A stretch of DNA of 64,000 nt, from the NCBI GenBank assembly GCA_963705885.1, contig OY970120.1, positions 2,480,001 to 2,544,000 on the forward strand. Direction: 5' to 3'. Below are positions 1 through 11,616 of the stretch, piece by piece. This DNA comes from MFD01275-c22 sp963705885. GTDB taxonomy: Bacteria > Actinomycetota > Actinomycetes > JACCUZ01. The position numbers and the translations under genes were made by a program. Positions within the stretch are counted from its first letter, which is position 1. Every line of letters starts with the position of its first letter. The notes beneath the pieces are model-generated. The model was given only the letters and a program-made list of their open reading frames with translations. It was not told the origin of the DNA and searched no databases.

Positions 1-2
1 GG

Positions 3-203
3 AACCGGGTGTCGCTGGGCTACTTCCGGACCAGCGCCGAGTGCGACGGCACCGGGTCGTGGACCGTCGACGTGCAGGGACAGACCGGTGTGTTCCAGCG
101 AGGCGAGGCGAGGCTGAGCGCCTCCGCCATCTACCAGGATCCGGTCAGGGGTGACCAGTCCTCCGCCACGACCGTGCGGACGGTCCGGCTGACGCGGCCC
201 TAG
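3..203 (+). CDS. C-terminal part of an unidentified protein (5' end outside window)
   Basis: An open frame enters from the left edge and runs 66 codons to a TAG at 201-203. The visible protein is rich in Ser, Thr, Gly and Val, with alternating hydrophobic residues such as GSWTVDVQGQTGVF and ATTVRTVRLTRP. That suggests beta-sheet structure, as at the end of an Ig-like or secreted domain. I recognise no family. It converges on treY with an 11-bp gap, so it is not part of the trehalose operon. The coding call rests on the open frame and G/C-rich third positions only. Confidence 0.5.
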   Translation, partial: NRVSLGYFRTSAECDGTGSWTVDVQGQTGVFQRGEARLSASAIYQDPVRGDQSSATTVRTVRLTRP

Positions 204-214
204 CCGGCGCCGAC

Positions 215-2623
215 TCAGCCCTCGCGGACCAGCAGGGCGACCGGGAGGTCGCGCAGGACGTTACCCAACGCCGGCCTGTCGTCGTACGTCCTGCCGGTGA
301 GCGCGTCGCGCCACCGGCCGGGCCGCAGGTCCAGCGCCTCGTCCCCCCAGCCGTCGCGCAACGCGTTCGTCAGCCGGGACACGACGGTCACGACGCGCCC
401 TGCGCGCGCGAACGCCACGGCGTGCGGCGTCGCGGTCCCGACCGGCTCGTACGCCGCGTCGGGGCCGAACCACGCCGGGTGCTCCCGGCGCAGCCGCAGT
501 GCCCGCGAGACGACCAGCAGCTTCTCGTCGTCGAGGTCGCGGGGACCCTCGCCGGCGTCGAGCGCGGCCAGCCGGTCACGCCGGCTGTCGTAGTCGACGG
601 GCCGCCGGTTGTCGGGGTCGACCAGCGAGAGGTCGACCAGGTCGCACCCCTGGTAGACGTCGGGCACGCCCGGCAGCGTCAGCGCCACCAGCTTCTGGGT
701 CAGGACGTTGGCGCGGAAGGCCGGCTCCAGCCGGTCGACGAAGTCCGCCACCTCTGTCGTCAGGGCCGGGTCGGCCAGCACCTGCTCGGCGAACGCGCGC
801 ACGGCCGCGTCGTAGTCCTCGTCCGGCTCGGTCCACGTCGTGCGCCGCTTGGCCTCGCGGGTGGCCTTCTCGACGTAGGCCGTGAGCCGCGCCGCGTCCA
901 GCGGCCAGGCGCCGACCAGCGTCTGCCAGACGAGGTACTCGGTGTTCGCGTCGAGCTCGGCCGGCCGGTAGGTCATGGTCGCCGCCCGCCAGGCGGTGAC
1001 CCGCGCGCTCCACTCGCCCGGCAGCTCGCTGAGCACGGCCAGCCGGGCGCGGACGTCCTCGCTGCGCTTGGTGTCGTGGGTCGACAGGGTGGTCATGGCC
1101 TGCGGCCAGGTGGCTTGCTGGCGCAGGCACCACGCGTGGAACTCCTCCGGCGGCACGCCGAGGTGCGCCGGGCTGCCGCCGACCTCGTTGAGCGAGGTGA
1201 GCCGCAGCCACCGGTAGAACGCGGTGTCCTCGACACCCTTGGCCATGACGGGGCCGCAGGTCTGCTGGAAGCGCACCACGAACTCGTCGCGGTGCGGCCC
1301 GCGACCCTGCTCGCCCAGGGCCAGGTCGACCAGCAGGTCCACGGTGCCGTGCCGGTCCTCCGCCAGCCGCTCCCGCGCCTGCTCGGCGGCCGCGGTCACG
1401 ATCCGGCGCGACTCCGCGGGCGCCGGCTCGCCCGGCACGACATAGGCCCGGTAGACAGGCATGGCCACGAGCAGCTCGACCAGCGCCTCGCGCAGGCCGC
1501 GCCGGGTGTGGTCGCGCAGCGCGAAGTGCTCGTGGCAGATCGCCGCGGCGACCTCGACCAGGCGGGCGACCTCGGCCTGCAGGCCGAGGTCCACGACGAA
1601 GCGCTTCGCCTGGTCGACGACGGACTCGAAGTCCGTCGGCTCGCCGGTCAGCTGCGCGTAGAGGCTGGTCAGCGGGCCGGCCGCGTCCGGGTCGACGAGG
1701 AGGCCGCCGACCCGCAGCAGTGCGTCGTAGCCCGTCGTGCCCGCACAGGGCCAGTCGGCCGGCAGCTGCTCGTCGTCCTCGAGGATCTTCTCGACGACCA
1801 CCCAGGCGTCGCCCGTCGCGGCGGCCAGGCGGCGCAGGTACTCCCGCGGGTCGGCGAGCCCGTCGGGGTGGTCGATGCGCAGCCCCTGCACCCTGCCTTC
1901 GGCGACGAGCGCCGCGAGGACGGCGTGGGTCTCGGCGAAGACCTGCTCGTCCTCCACGCGCACGGCCGCGAGGGTGTCGATGTCGAAGAACCGCCGGTAG
2001 TTCAGCTCCTCGTCGCCGACCCGCCAGTGCGCCAGCCGGTAGAACTGCCGGTCCAGCAGCTCGGGCAACGGAAGGTCCTCGGTGCCGGGCCGCACCGGGA
2101 ACACGTGGTCGAAGTAGCGCAGCACCGGCTCGCCGGAGGGGTGCCCCTCCCGGTCGAGCGTGATCTCGCCGTCCGCGGCGACCTCGCCGATGCGGCGGCC
2201 GAGCACGGGCATCAGCAGCGCGCGCTCCTGGGCCGCCCAGTCGACGTCGAACCACCGGGCGTACGGCGAGGCCGGCCCGGTCCGCAGCACCGACCACAGC
2301 GCGGCGTTGAGCGTCGCGGGGGTCGGCACGGCCATGTGGTTGGGCACGACGTCGACGACCAGGCCCATGCCGAGGTCGCGGGCCGCGTCGGAGAGCCGGT
2401 GGAACCCGGCGGAGCCCCCGAGGTCCTCGTTGAGGTGGGAGTGGTCGACGACGTCGTACCCGTGGGTCGAGCCGGGCGCTGCCTGCAGCACGGGGGACAG
2501 GTAGACATGCGATACCCCCAGGGCGTGGAGGTACGGCAGGACCGCCGTGGCGTCGTCGAAGCCGAACTCGGGGCGCAGCTGCAGCCGGTAGGTGCTCGAG
2601 GGCACCCGCGAGGGGTCGGGCAC
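215..2623 (-). CDS. treY: Maltooligosyl trehalose synthase TreY
   Basis: About 802 aa, a GH13 glycosyltransferase that converts the reducing-end alpha-1,4 bond of maltodextrins to the alpha,alpha-1,1 bond of trehalose, giving maltooligosyltrehalose. The N-terminal STYRLQL start, the VVDVVPNHM segment (about residue 90), the nucleophile region GLRIDHPDGLADP, VVEKIL and the STHDTKRSEDVRARL block are typical of TreY, as is the length. Translation could begin at GTG 2623, 4 bp after the treX stop, or at an upstream TTG at 2650 that would overlap treX; I prefer the GTG. It forms an operon with treX. The usual third gene, treZ, does not follow; the next gene is convergent. Confidence 0.93.
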   Translation of the reverse strand: MPDPSRVPSSTYRLQLRPEFGFDDATAVLPYLHALGVSHVYLSPVLQAAPGSTHGYDVVDHSHLNEDLGGSAGFHRLSDAARDLGMGLVVDVVPNHMAVPTPATLNAALWSVLRTGPASPYARWFDVDWAAQERALLMPVLGRRIGEVAADGEITLDREGHPSGEPVLRYFDHVFPVRPGTEDLPLPELLDRQFYRLAHWRVGDEELNYRRFFDIDTLAAVRVEDEQVFAETHAVLAALVAEGRVQGLRIDHPDGLADPREYLRRLAAATGDAWVVVEKILEDDEQLPADWPCAGTTGYDALLRVGGLLVDPDAAGPLTSLYAQLTGEPTDFESVVDQAKRFVVDLGLQAEVARLVEVAAAICHEHFALRDHTRRGLREALVELLVAMPVYRAYVVPGEPAPAESRRIVTAAAEQARERLAEDRHGTVDLLVDLALGEQGRGPHRDEFVVRFQQTCGPVMAKGVEDTAFYRWLRLTSLNEVGGSPAHLGVPPEEFHAWCLRQQATWPQAMTTLSTHDTKRSEDVRARLAVLSELPGEWSARVTAWRAATMTYRPAELDANTEYLVWQTLVGAWPLDAARLTAYVEKATREAKRRTTWTEPDEDYDAAVRAFAEQVLADPALTTEVADFVDRLEPAFRANVLTQKLVALTLPGVPDVYQGCDLVDLSLVDPDNRRPVDYDSRRDRLAALDAGEGPRDLDDEKLLVVSRALRLRREHPAWFGPDAAYEPVGTATPHAVAFARAGRVVTVVSRLTNALRDGWGDEALDLRPGRWRDALTGRTYDDRPALGNVLRDLPVALLVREG

Positions 2624-2627
2624 GAGG

Positions 2628-4754
<2,127 letters not shown>

Positions 4755-4821
4755 GGCGGTGATTCTCCCTGATGGGCACACCCGCCCCGCACGGCGGCTC
4801 GACCCGTGGGCGCGCCGTGCC

Positions 4822-6081
<1,260 letters not shown>

Positions 6082-6597
6082 CTGCCGTCTCCTCGTCGCA
6101 GCTGCTCCGTCGTCGGCACGAGCGTAGCCATCGGGCTGCCGATCGGCACCGCGCCGGGCATCCCGGCGCCACCGGGCCAGGTCGAACGTGCTCTCCGGCC
6201 GCTGCCGCGGGGCCTGGTGCCAGATCTTCTCGATCCGGGTGCTGAGGAACGGCCAGTCGCCCCACCACGCCCCGAACCTGTCGACGGGCCGCACGTCGAG
6301 GTGCGCCGGGAAGCGTCGGCCGGCGCGATCGGTGGGCGTCGGGCGGTCCTCCGTGGCGACGTCGTCCTCCTCGGGGGGCACCCCCGGTCGCAGCGCGAGG
6401 TGGCAGCCGGCGGCGTCGACGAGGGTGAGGACGGTGCCCAGCCTCGGGGCGGTCGTCTCGCCGGACTCGATGCGCGACACGACCCGCTCTGACACCCCCG
6501 CACGGGTCGCGAGCTCCCGCTGCGACAGATCGGCGAGCCGGCGCGCCCGGCGGAGCAGGTCGCCGGCGTCCCGGACGGGCCGCTCACCGTGGGTCAC
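6082..6597 (-). CDS. XRE-family HTH domain ORF in frame with glyA, no stop codon between
   Basis: From a GTG at 6597, 172 codons run straight into the glyA ATG in the same frame. Residues about 12-75 form a classic HTH_3 domain: DLLRRARRLADLSQRELA, then AGVSERVVSRIESGET, then LGTVLTLVDAAGCHLALRP. A charged linker follows, then a Trp-rich tail (FGAWWGDWPFLSTRI, TFDLARWRRDAR) like the C-terminus of actinobacterial XRE proteins that predict toxin-antitoxin or transcriptional partners. The codon pattern and the tail argue that this is real coding sequence. Either a stop codon has been lost, giving a 591-aa XRE-GlyA fusion, or glyA is re-initiated at its own ribosome binding site. Function beyond DNA binding is unknown. 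Confidence 0.72.
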
Positions 6598-6685
6598 CCG
6601 TCCAGCCTGCGGTTCGTAGCGGAGCCCACTGCTGCGGCCCGGCCTGACTGTGGACGGCCCGGCCACCGCGCCGGCTGTGGACGTA

Positions 6686-6737
6686 CCCGACGCCGCTCCG
6701 TGCCGGTTGACCGCCTCCCGACGCCGCTCCGTGCCGG
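6686..6737. repeat. 21-bp exact direct repeat (2 copies)
   Basis: CCCGACGCCGCTCCGTGCCG plus one further G occurs at 6686-6706 and again at 6717-6737, separated by 10 bp. It lies about 90 bp upstream of the XRE GTG start on the opposite strand, so it could be a duplicated binding site or a neutral duplication. Confidence 0.75.
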
Positions 6738-6763
6738 CCGACCGACCCCCACCTCGGCACGTA

Positions 6764-6795
6764 CTGCCCTGCCGCCACTGATGACGGCAGCGCAG
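6764..6795. repeat. Hairpin repeat, copy 1
   Basis: CTGCCCTGCCG, a 10-nt loop CCACTGATGA, then CGGCAGCGCAG: an 11-bp inverted repeat with one mismatch. The same element, perfectly paired and with a nearly identical loop, recurs at 6831-6862. The loop differs at one base (CACTG versus CATTG). Confidence 0.75.
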
Positions 6796-6830
6796 CAGGC
6801 GGCCCCGACGGGCCAGTCCCTGACCCACTG

Positions 6831-6862
6831 CTGCCCTGCCGCCATTGATGACGGCAGGGCAG
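6831..6862. repeat. Hairpin repeat, copy 2 (perfect 11-bp stem)
   Basis: CTGCCCTGCCG (6831-6841), loop CCATTGATGA (6842-6851), CGGCAGGGCAG (6852-6862). The stem is perfect. It is the better-conserved copy of the element at 6764-6795 and shares its loop sequence, so both arms and loop were duplicated together. It has no T-run, so it is not an obvious terminator. Confidence 0.8.
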
Positions 6863-6936
6863 TACGCCGGCGCGAGGGGGACCGGCTCCGGTGCGCGCCG
6901 GTTGCCGAGCGGGTCAGCGGGGGTCAGCTGCAACAG

Positions 6937-7026
6937 GTCAACGGGGTCAACGGGGTCAACGGGGGGTCAACGGGGGGTCAACGGGGGTCAGCGCTGCAAC
7001 GGGTCAGCGGTGCAACGGGTCAGCGG
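6937..7026. repeat. GC-rich tandem repeats running into the 3' end of sirB
   Basis: GTCAAC followed by a G-run occurs five times, beginning at 6937, 6946, 6955, 6966 and 6977 (periods 9, 9, 11, 11). After a short spacer a 16-bp unit, TGCAACGGGTCAGCGG, occurs twice in tandem (6995-7010 and 7011-7026). The second copy contains the sirB stop codon (TCA at 7020-7022, read on the minus strand). A related GGGTCAGC motif occurs at 6911 and 6921. It looks like slippage-prone minisatellite DNA. Confidence 0.8.
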
Positions 7027-7724
7027 TGCGGCGCGGCCAGCGCGCCCATCGCGGCGTAATAGCGGCCCAGCACGATCTGCGCGACCTCGGGCGCGTCCCC
7101 GAGGACCGGGCCGGTCACGTCGGCCCCGGCCGTGGCCAGGCGGTCGGCGAACAGACCCGGGAAGAGCAGATAGCTCGCGACGGCGACCCGCGGGGCGCCG
7201 CGGGCCCGCAGCGCGGAGACGGCGTCCTCCACCGACGGGTCGGCCGCCGACGCGAACGCCGGCTGGACGGCCCACCAGCCGCGGCTTGACCAGTCGGCAG
7301 CCAGGGACCGCACGCCCTCAACAGCCGCGGCGTCCGCGGACCCGGCCGCGGCGAGCACGACGGCCGTCGACGGGTCGCCCGCCCGGACGCCGGACTCCGC
7401 CAGCCGCCGTTCCAGCGCGACCAGCAGGAGCGGGTCCGGGCCGAGCACCTCGGCCTGGACCGCGCGGCCCCCCGCCGCTGCGACGGCCTGCGGGATGTCC
7501 ACGGAGGAGTGGTGGGCCGCCCCGAGAAGCAGCGGGACCACCACGGCGTCCTCCAGGTCGGCCAGGACGTCGACCAGGCCGGGCACCTCGTGGTCGAGGT
7601 AGGCCGCGTGGACCGCGAGCCCCGGCCGCTGCCGGCGGACCTCGGTGAGGAGCGCCTCGGTCACCCGGGCGGCGGCGGGGTCACGGCTGCCGTGCGCCAC
7701 CGCCACCAGCGGTGCCGCCCTCAC
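7020..7724 (-). CDS. Sirohydrochlorin chelatase (SirB/CbiX family)
   Basis: 234 aa, predicted to insert ferrous iron into sirohydrochlorin to complete siroheme, the cofactor of the sulfite reductase encoded at the head of the operon. The N-terminal LVAVAHGSRDPAA carries the family metal-binding His. A second half-domain of similar fold follows (STAVVLAAAGSADAAAVE, VAVASYLLFPGLFADRL), giving the usual two-domain long form. The GTG at 7724 overlaps the upstream gene's stop by 4 bp, which fixes the start. It is last in the sulfur operon, and its stop codon falls inside a tandem repeat. A cobalt chelatase role is possible from sequence alone; the context favours iron. Confidence 0.88.
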   Translation of the reverse strand: MRAAPLVAVAHGSRDPAAARVTEALLTEVRRQRPGLAVHAAYLDHEVPGLVDVLADLEDAVVVPLLLGAAHHSSVDIPQAVAAAGGRAVQAEVLGPDPLLLVALERRLAESGVRAGDPSTAVVLAAAGSADAAAVEGVRSLAADWSSRGWWAVQPAFASAADPSVEDAVSALRARGAPRVAVASYLLFPGLFADRLATAGADVTGPVLGDAPEVAQIVLGRYYAAMGALAAPHR

Positions 7725-8917
7725 CCCAGCGCCGCGTGGAGGTCCACGACGTCGCCGACGACCACGACCGCCGGGGGTCGCGCGCCCCGTTCCAGCGCCA
7801 GGGCGGCGATCGTCGCGAGGGTGCCCGTCGTGGTGCGCTGCTGCGGCGTGCACCCCGACTCGACGAGGGCGACCGGCGTGGCGGAGGGCTTCCCGTGCGC
7901 GACCAGCGCCGCGGCCGACTCCGCGAGGGTGCTCACGCCCATCAGCAGCACCAGCGTGCCCTCCAGCCGGGCGAGCGAGGCCCAGTCGAGCCCCTCGTGG
8001 CCGGAGGCGATCGTCACCTGGCGGGAGCGGCCGCGGTGGGTGACCGGGATGCCTGCGACCGCGGGAACGGCCACGGCGCTGGTCACCCCCGGCACGACCT
8101 CGACCTCCACCCCGGCGGCGACGCACGCGAGGGCCTCCTCGCCGCCCCGGCCGAGGACGAACGGGTCGCCACCCTTGAGCCGCACCACCCGCCGGCCCGC
8201 CTGCGCGTGCTCCACGAGCAGCTGGTTGATCTCCTCCTGCGGCACCGGATGGCTGCCCGCCGTCTTGCCCACGTCGACCACGACCACGTCCTCGTCGAGG
8301 CCGTCGAGCAGCGCCCGCGGGGCGAGCCGGTCGACGACGACGACGTCGGCCTCGGCGACGAGCCGGCGCCCGCGGGTGGTGACCAGGCCCGGGTCCCCGG
8401 GGCCGCCGCCGACGAGTGCGACGTGCCCGGCGGCGGCCGGCCGGCGGTGGCGGAGCGGCAGCGCTCCGGTGTCCAGGGCCACCGAGATCGCCCCGCGCAG
8501 GGCGCGGGCCCGCCGGGGGTCACCACCGGCCGTGACGGCGACGGTCACCGACCCGCTGCGCGCGACGGCAGGGGTCCACGCCGCGGAGCGCGCCGCGTCG
8601 TCGGCACGCACGCACCACACCCGGGCGCCCTCGGCGTGCGCCGCGACGAGGTCGTCCGTCATCGGGTCGCCCGTCGCGGTGTGCACCAGCCAGGCTCCGT
8701 CCAGGTCTCCCGCCTCGTAGTCGCGGGGCAGCCACGTCACCGACCCCGCGTCGACGAGATCGCGCAGGTCCTCGCAGGCGAAGGGTGCGACCACCGTGAC
8801 GGCGGCCGCGGCGTCGAGCAGGCCCCTCGTACGCCTGGCGGCGACCGGGCCGCCACCGACGACCACCACCCGTCGCCCGGCGACGTCGAGCGCGAGCGGG
8901 TAGACGGGCGCACTCAC
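7721..8917 (-). CDS. cobA: Siroheme synthase: precorrin-2 dehydrogenase plus uroporphyrinogen-III C-methyltransferase
   Basis: 398 aa and two fused domains. Residues 1 to about 150 are a precorrin-2 dehydrogenase: the Rossmann motif RVVVVGGGPVAARR is followed by a Met/CysG-N-like region with GSVTVAVTAGGDPRRARALR. Residues about 165-398 are an S-adenosylmethionine uroporphyrinogen-III methyltransferase, with HVALVGGGPGDPGLVTTRG, VVVVDRLAPR, VRLKGGDPFVLGRGGEE, PGVTSAVAVPA and IPVTHRG. Together they make sirohydrochlorin for SirB. GTG 8917 is used because it overlaps the cysH stop by 4 bp. Unlike enterobacterial CysG, the chelatase step seems to be supplied by the separate downstream gene. Confidence 0.92.
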   Translation of the reverse strand: MSAPVYPLALDVAGRRVVVVGGGPVAARRTRGLLDAAAAVTVVAPFACEDLRDLVDAGSVTWLPRDYEAGDLDGAWLVHTATGDPMTDDLVAAHAEGARVWCVRADDAARSAAWTPAVARSGSVTVAVTAGGDPRRARALRGAISVALDTGALPLRHRRPAAAGHVALVGGGPGDPGLVTTRGRRLVAEADVVVVDRLAPRALLDGLDEDVVVVDVGKTAGSHPVPQEEINQLLVEHAQAGRRVVRLKGGDPFVLGRGGEEALACVAAGVEVEVVPGVTSAVAVPAVAGIPVTHRGRSRQVTIASGHEGLDWASLARLEGTLVLLMGVSTLAESAAALVAHGKPSATPVALVESGCTPQQRTTTGTLATIAALALERGARPPAVVVVGDVVDLHAALG

Positions 8918-9672
8918 GTCGGTGCCCCGACCAGGTGGATGCCGCACTCGGTCTTGCCCGTGCCGGACCAGCGCCCGGCGCGCGCGTCGTCGCCGGAGGA
9001 CCGCCGGGTGCAGGGGGAGCACCCGACCGAGGCGAAGCCGTCGGCGAGCAGCGGGTTGGTGAGGATGCCGTGGCGCTCGACGTACTCGTCGACCTGCGCC
9101 GTGGTCCACCGCGCCAGCGGGTTGACCTTGACCATGCCGTTGCGGGCGTCCCAGTCGACGACCGGGGTCCGTGAGCGGGCGGGGGAGTCGTCGCGGCGCA
9201 GGCCGCTGGCCCACGCGTCGTAGCCCGCGAGCGCGCGGTCCAGTGGCAGCACCTTGCGCAGGAAGCAGCACCGGTCGGGGCTCGTGGCGAACAGGTCGCG
9301 GCCGTGCCCCGCGTCCTGCTCGGCCACGGTCTGCTCGGGCTCGATGCTGCGGATCGTGACCAGGTCCCGGTAGGTCGCGGCGACCGCGTCGCGCATGGTC
9401 AACGTCTCGGGGAAGTGGTAGCCGGTGTCCAGGAAGAGGACATCGGTGCCGGGCGCCGTCCTCGCGACGAGGTCGACCAGCACCGCGTCGGACATCGACG
9501 ACGTGATCGCGAAGCGGGCGCCGAACGTCCGGGCCGCCCACCTGATGACGGTCTCGGGCGTCGCGTCCTCGAGCCGCCATGCGGCCCGGCGCGCCAGGGC
9601 CTCCCGGTGCTCGGCGAGGCCGGCCGCCGGGGCACGACCCGGCAGCGGGCCGGCCAGCGTCGCCGCGCTCAC
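8914..9672 (-). CDS. cysH: Adenylyl-sulfate (APS-type) reductase CysH
   Basis: 252 aa, reduces activated sulfate to sulfite with thioredoxin. The PP-loop SSMSDAVLVDL and VLFLDTGYHFPETL are typical. Cysteine pairs in DRCCFLRK and GCSPCTR are the four ligands of the [4Fe-4S] cluster found in APS reductases and absent from enterobacterial PAPS reductases, so APS is the likely substrate. The C-terminal KTECGIH holds the catalytic cysteine. GTG 9672 overlaps the preceding stop by 4 bp. The gene sits in the operon sir, zinc-ribbon, cysH, cobA, sirB; sulfate activation genes (cysDN) are not in the window. Confidence 0.95.
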   Translation of the reverse strand: MSAATLAGPLPGRAPAAGLAEHREALARRAAWRLEDATPETVIRWAARTFGARFAITSSMSDAVLVDLVARTAPGTDVLFLDTGYHFPETLTMRDAVAATYRDLVTIRSIEPEQTVAEQDAGHGRDLFATSPDRCCFLRKVLPLDRALAGYDAWASGLRRDDSPARSRTPVVDWDARNGMVKVNPLARWTTAQVDEYVERHGILTNPLLADGFASVGCSPCTRRSSGDDARAGRWSGTGKTECGIHLVGAPT

Positions 9673-9815
9673 GACGTGACCAGCCCGACGAGCCGGAGCG
9701 AGAAGACCCGGGTGCAGGCCCGGCAGTGCCACGCCCCGTGGGCGTCCTCGTGCGGCCGGAGCTCCTCCTCGCCGCAGAAGGGGCAGTAGAACGGCACGGC
9801 CCTCGCGTCGCTCAT
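9669..9815 (-). CDS. 48-aa zinc-ribbon protein of the sulfite reductase operon
   Basis: A 48-codon gene, ATG at 9815, linked to sir and cysH by 4-bp overlaps on both sides, so it is clearly translated with them. Two CxxC knuckles, FYCPFCGEE and WHCRACTRVF, about 18 residues apart, suggest a zinc ribbon or a small redox protein. Similar tiny proteins lie between sulfite reductase and cysH in other actinobacteria (from memory). Its role is unknown. It could deliver electrons, as a rubredoxin-like domain does, or assist assembly of the neighbouring Fe-S enzymes. Confidence 0.85.
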   Translation of the reverse strand: MSDARAVPFYCPFCGEEELRPHEDAHGAWHCRACTRVFSLRLVGLVTS

Positions 9816-11515
9816 CGCAGCGCCTCCTCGTCCGCCCTCGCGACCCACTGGGCGAACCGTTCGTCCGGACCGCGCTCGCCGGCGAAGCGCCGCACGACCC
9901 GTTCGACGTAGTCGGGCAGGTCGTCGGCGGTCACCTTGTGGCCGCGCAGCTTGCGCCCGAAGCCGGCGTCGAGCCCGAGCCCGCCGCCGAGGTGCACCTG
10001 GAAGCCCTCGACCTGCCGGCCGTCGGGACCGGGAACCAGCTGGCCCTTGAGCCCGATGTCGGCGACCTGGATCCGGGCGCAGGAGTTGGGGCAGCCGTTG
10101 ACGTTGACCGTCAGCGGCTGGTCGAAGTCCGGCAGCCTGGTCTCGAGCTCGTCGATGAGCTTCGCCGCGCGAGCCTTGGTCTCGACGATCGCCAGCTTGC
10201 AGAACTCGATGCCGGTGCAGGCCATCGTCCCGCGCCGGAAGGCGCCCGGCCGGGCGCGCAGCCCGAGGCCCTCGGCGGCGTCCACGAGCGACTCGACCCG
10301 GTCGGGCGGGAGGTCGAGCACGATGAGCTTCTGGTGCGGTGTCGTGCGCACCCGCGTCGACCCGTGCGCCTCGGCGACGTCGGCGAGCCGCACGAGGGTC
10401 GTGCCCGAGATCCTGCCGACCGTGGGCGCCAGCCCGACGTAGGAGCGCCCGTCGGCCTGCCGGTGCACCCCGACGTGGTCGCGGGCCGTCGCGGGCACCG
10501 GCGGCGGGGGGCCGTCCGCGAGCCGGCGCCCCAGGTACTCCCGTTCCAGCACCTCGCGGAACCGCTCGACGCCCCAGTCGGCGACCAGGAACTTGATCCG
10601 GGCGCGCGTACGCAGGCGCCGGTAGCCGTAGTCGCGGAACAGCCCGGCGACCCCCGCCCACACGTCCGCGACGTCGTCGAGCGGGACCCAGGCGCCGAGC
10701 CGCTGGGCCAGCATCGGGTTCGTCGACAGGCCGCCGCCGACCCACAGGTCGAAGCCGGGCCCGCGCTCGGGGTGCTCGACGCCGACGAAGGAGATGTCGT
10801 TGACCTCGTGCTCGACGTCCTGCAGGGGCGAGCCGCTGATCGCGGACTTGAACTTGCGCGGCAGGTTGGAGAACTCCGGCGACCCGATGAAGCGGGCCTG
10901 GATCGCGTCGATCGCCGGGGTCCCGTCGATGATCTCGTCGGCGGCGATGCCGGCGACCGGCGAGCCGAGGACGACGCGCGGGGTGTCCCCGCAGGCCTCG
11001 GTCGTCGACAGCCCGACGGCCTCGAGCCGGCGCCAGATCTCGGGCACGTCCTCGATGCGCACCCAGTGCAGCTGCAGGTTCTGCCGGTCGGTGACGTCGG
11101 CGGTGTCCCGGGCGAACTCCTGGGAGATCTCGCCGACCACGCGCAGCGCAGCGGTGCTCAGCCGGCCGCCGTCGATGCGCACGCGCAGCATGAAGAACTC
11201 GTCGTCGAGCTCGTGCGGCTCCAGCACGGCCGTCTTCCCGCCGTCGACGCCGGGGCGGCGCTGGGTGTAGAGCCCCCACCACCGGAACCGGCCGCGCAGG
11301 TCGGCCGGGTCGATCGAGGCGAACCCGTGGTGGGCGTAGACGTTCTCGATCCGGGCCCGGACGTTGAGCCCGTCGTCGTCCTTCTTGACCCGTTCGTTCG
11401 GGGTCAGCGGCTCGAGGTGCCCGAGCGCCCACTGGCCGTGGCCCTTGTGGGCGCCGGCCCGTGGTAGGGCGGTCGCGGGCGAGCTCGGCGTGCTGGTGGC
11501 GGTGGGAGGCGCCAT
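9812..11515 (-). CDS. sir: Ferredoxin-dependent sulfite reductase (siroheme, [4Fe-4S])
   Basis: 567 aa, reduces sulfite to sulfide in cysteine synthesis. Two ferrite-reductase half-domains are visible, and the cluster/siroheme ligands lie in TMACTGIEFCKLAIVETKA and VNVNGCPNSCARIQVADIG, giving CX5C and CX3C. Tyr in WWGLYTQRR and Cys in TEACGDTPR match the Tyr-Cys pair reported near the active site of mycobacterial NirA, which supports sulfite over nitrite as substrate. The siroheme genes downstream agree. The ATG at 11515 has a GGAG about 9 nt upstream. A leader peptide ORF lies about 100 nt before it. The gene is sometimes annotated as nitrite/sulfite reductase. Confidence 0.94.
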   Translation of the reverse strand: MAPPTATSTPSSPATALPRAGAHKGHGQWALGHLEPLTPNERVKKDDDGLNVRARIENVYAHHGFASIDPADLRGRFRWWGLYTQRRPGVDGGKTAVLEPHELDDEFFMLRVRIDGGRLSTAALRVVGEISQEFARDTADVTDRQNLQLHWVRIEDVPEIWRRLEAVGLSTTEACGDTPRVVLGSPVAGIAADEIIDGTPAIDAIQARFIGSPEFSNLPRKFKSAISGSPLQDVEHEVNDISFVGVEHPERGPGFDLWVGGGLSTNPMLAQRLGAWVPLDDVADVWAGVAGLFRDYGYRRLRTRARIKFLVADWGVERFREVLEREYLGRRLADGPPPPVPATARDHVGVHRQADGRSYVGLAPTVGRISGTTLVRLADVAEAHGSTRVRTTPHQKLIVLDLPPDRVESLVDAAEGLGLRARPGAFRRGTMACTGIEFCKLAIVETKARAAKLIDELETRLPDFDQPLTVNVNGCPNSCARIQVADIGLKGQLVPGPDGRQVEGFQVHLGGGLGLDAGFGRKLRGHKVTADDLPDYVERVVRRFAGERGPDERFAQWVARADEEALR

Positions 11516-11616
11516 GGCGCGGGCTCCGGTGTGGGAGGGGCGCGCGGGCGCGACCGCACGCGCCGTCGGAGGGCGCGGACCGGCGCGACCGTGCGCCGTC
11601 GAACAGGACGGCGAGG

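Larger units (their letters stand above)
6598..7019. other. 422-bp non-coding, repeat-rich intergenic region between sirB and the XRE-glyA ORF
   Basis: No convincing gene lies here on either strand. Read from left to right it contains a 21-bp direct repeat (6686-6706 and 6717-6737), two copies of one hairpin (6764-6795 and 6831-6862), and short GC-rich tandem repeats reaching the sirB stop codon. It should also hold the promoter of the leftward XRE-glyA unit; a TACGAA hexamer lies about 16 nt before the GTG on the minus strand, but I see no convincing -35. Confidence 0.7.

Noticed and set aside
6937..6986. CRISPR array
   Set aside because: Units are 9-11 bp with no unique spacers; this is a simple tandem repeat and no cas genes are present.
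6845..7648. Plus-strand frames through the repeats and opposite sirB
   Set aside because: Repetitive and Arg/Pro-rich translation with no homology; produced by tandem repeats and by antisense reading of sirB.
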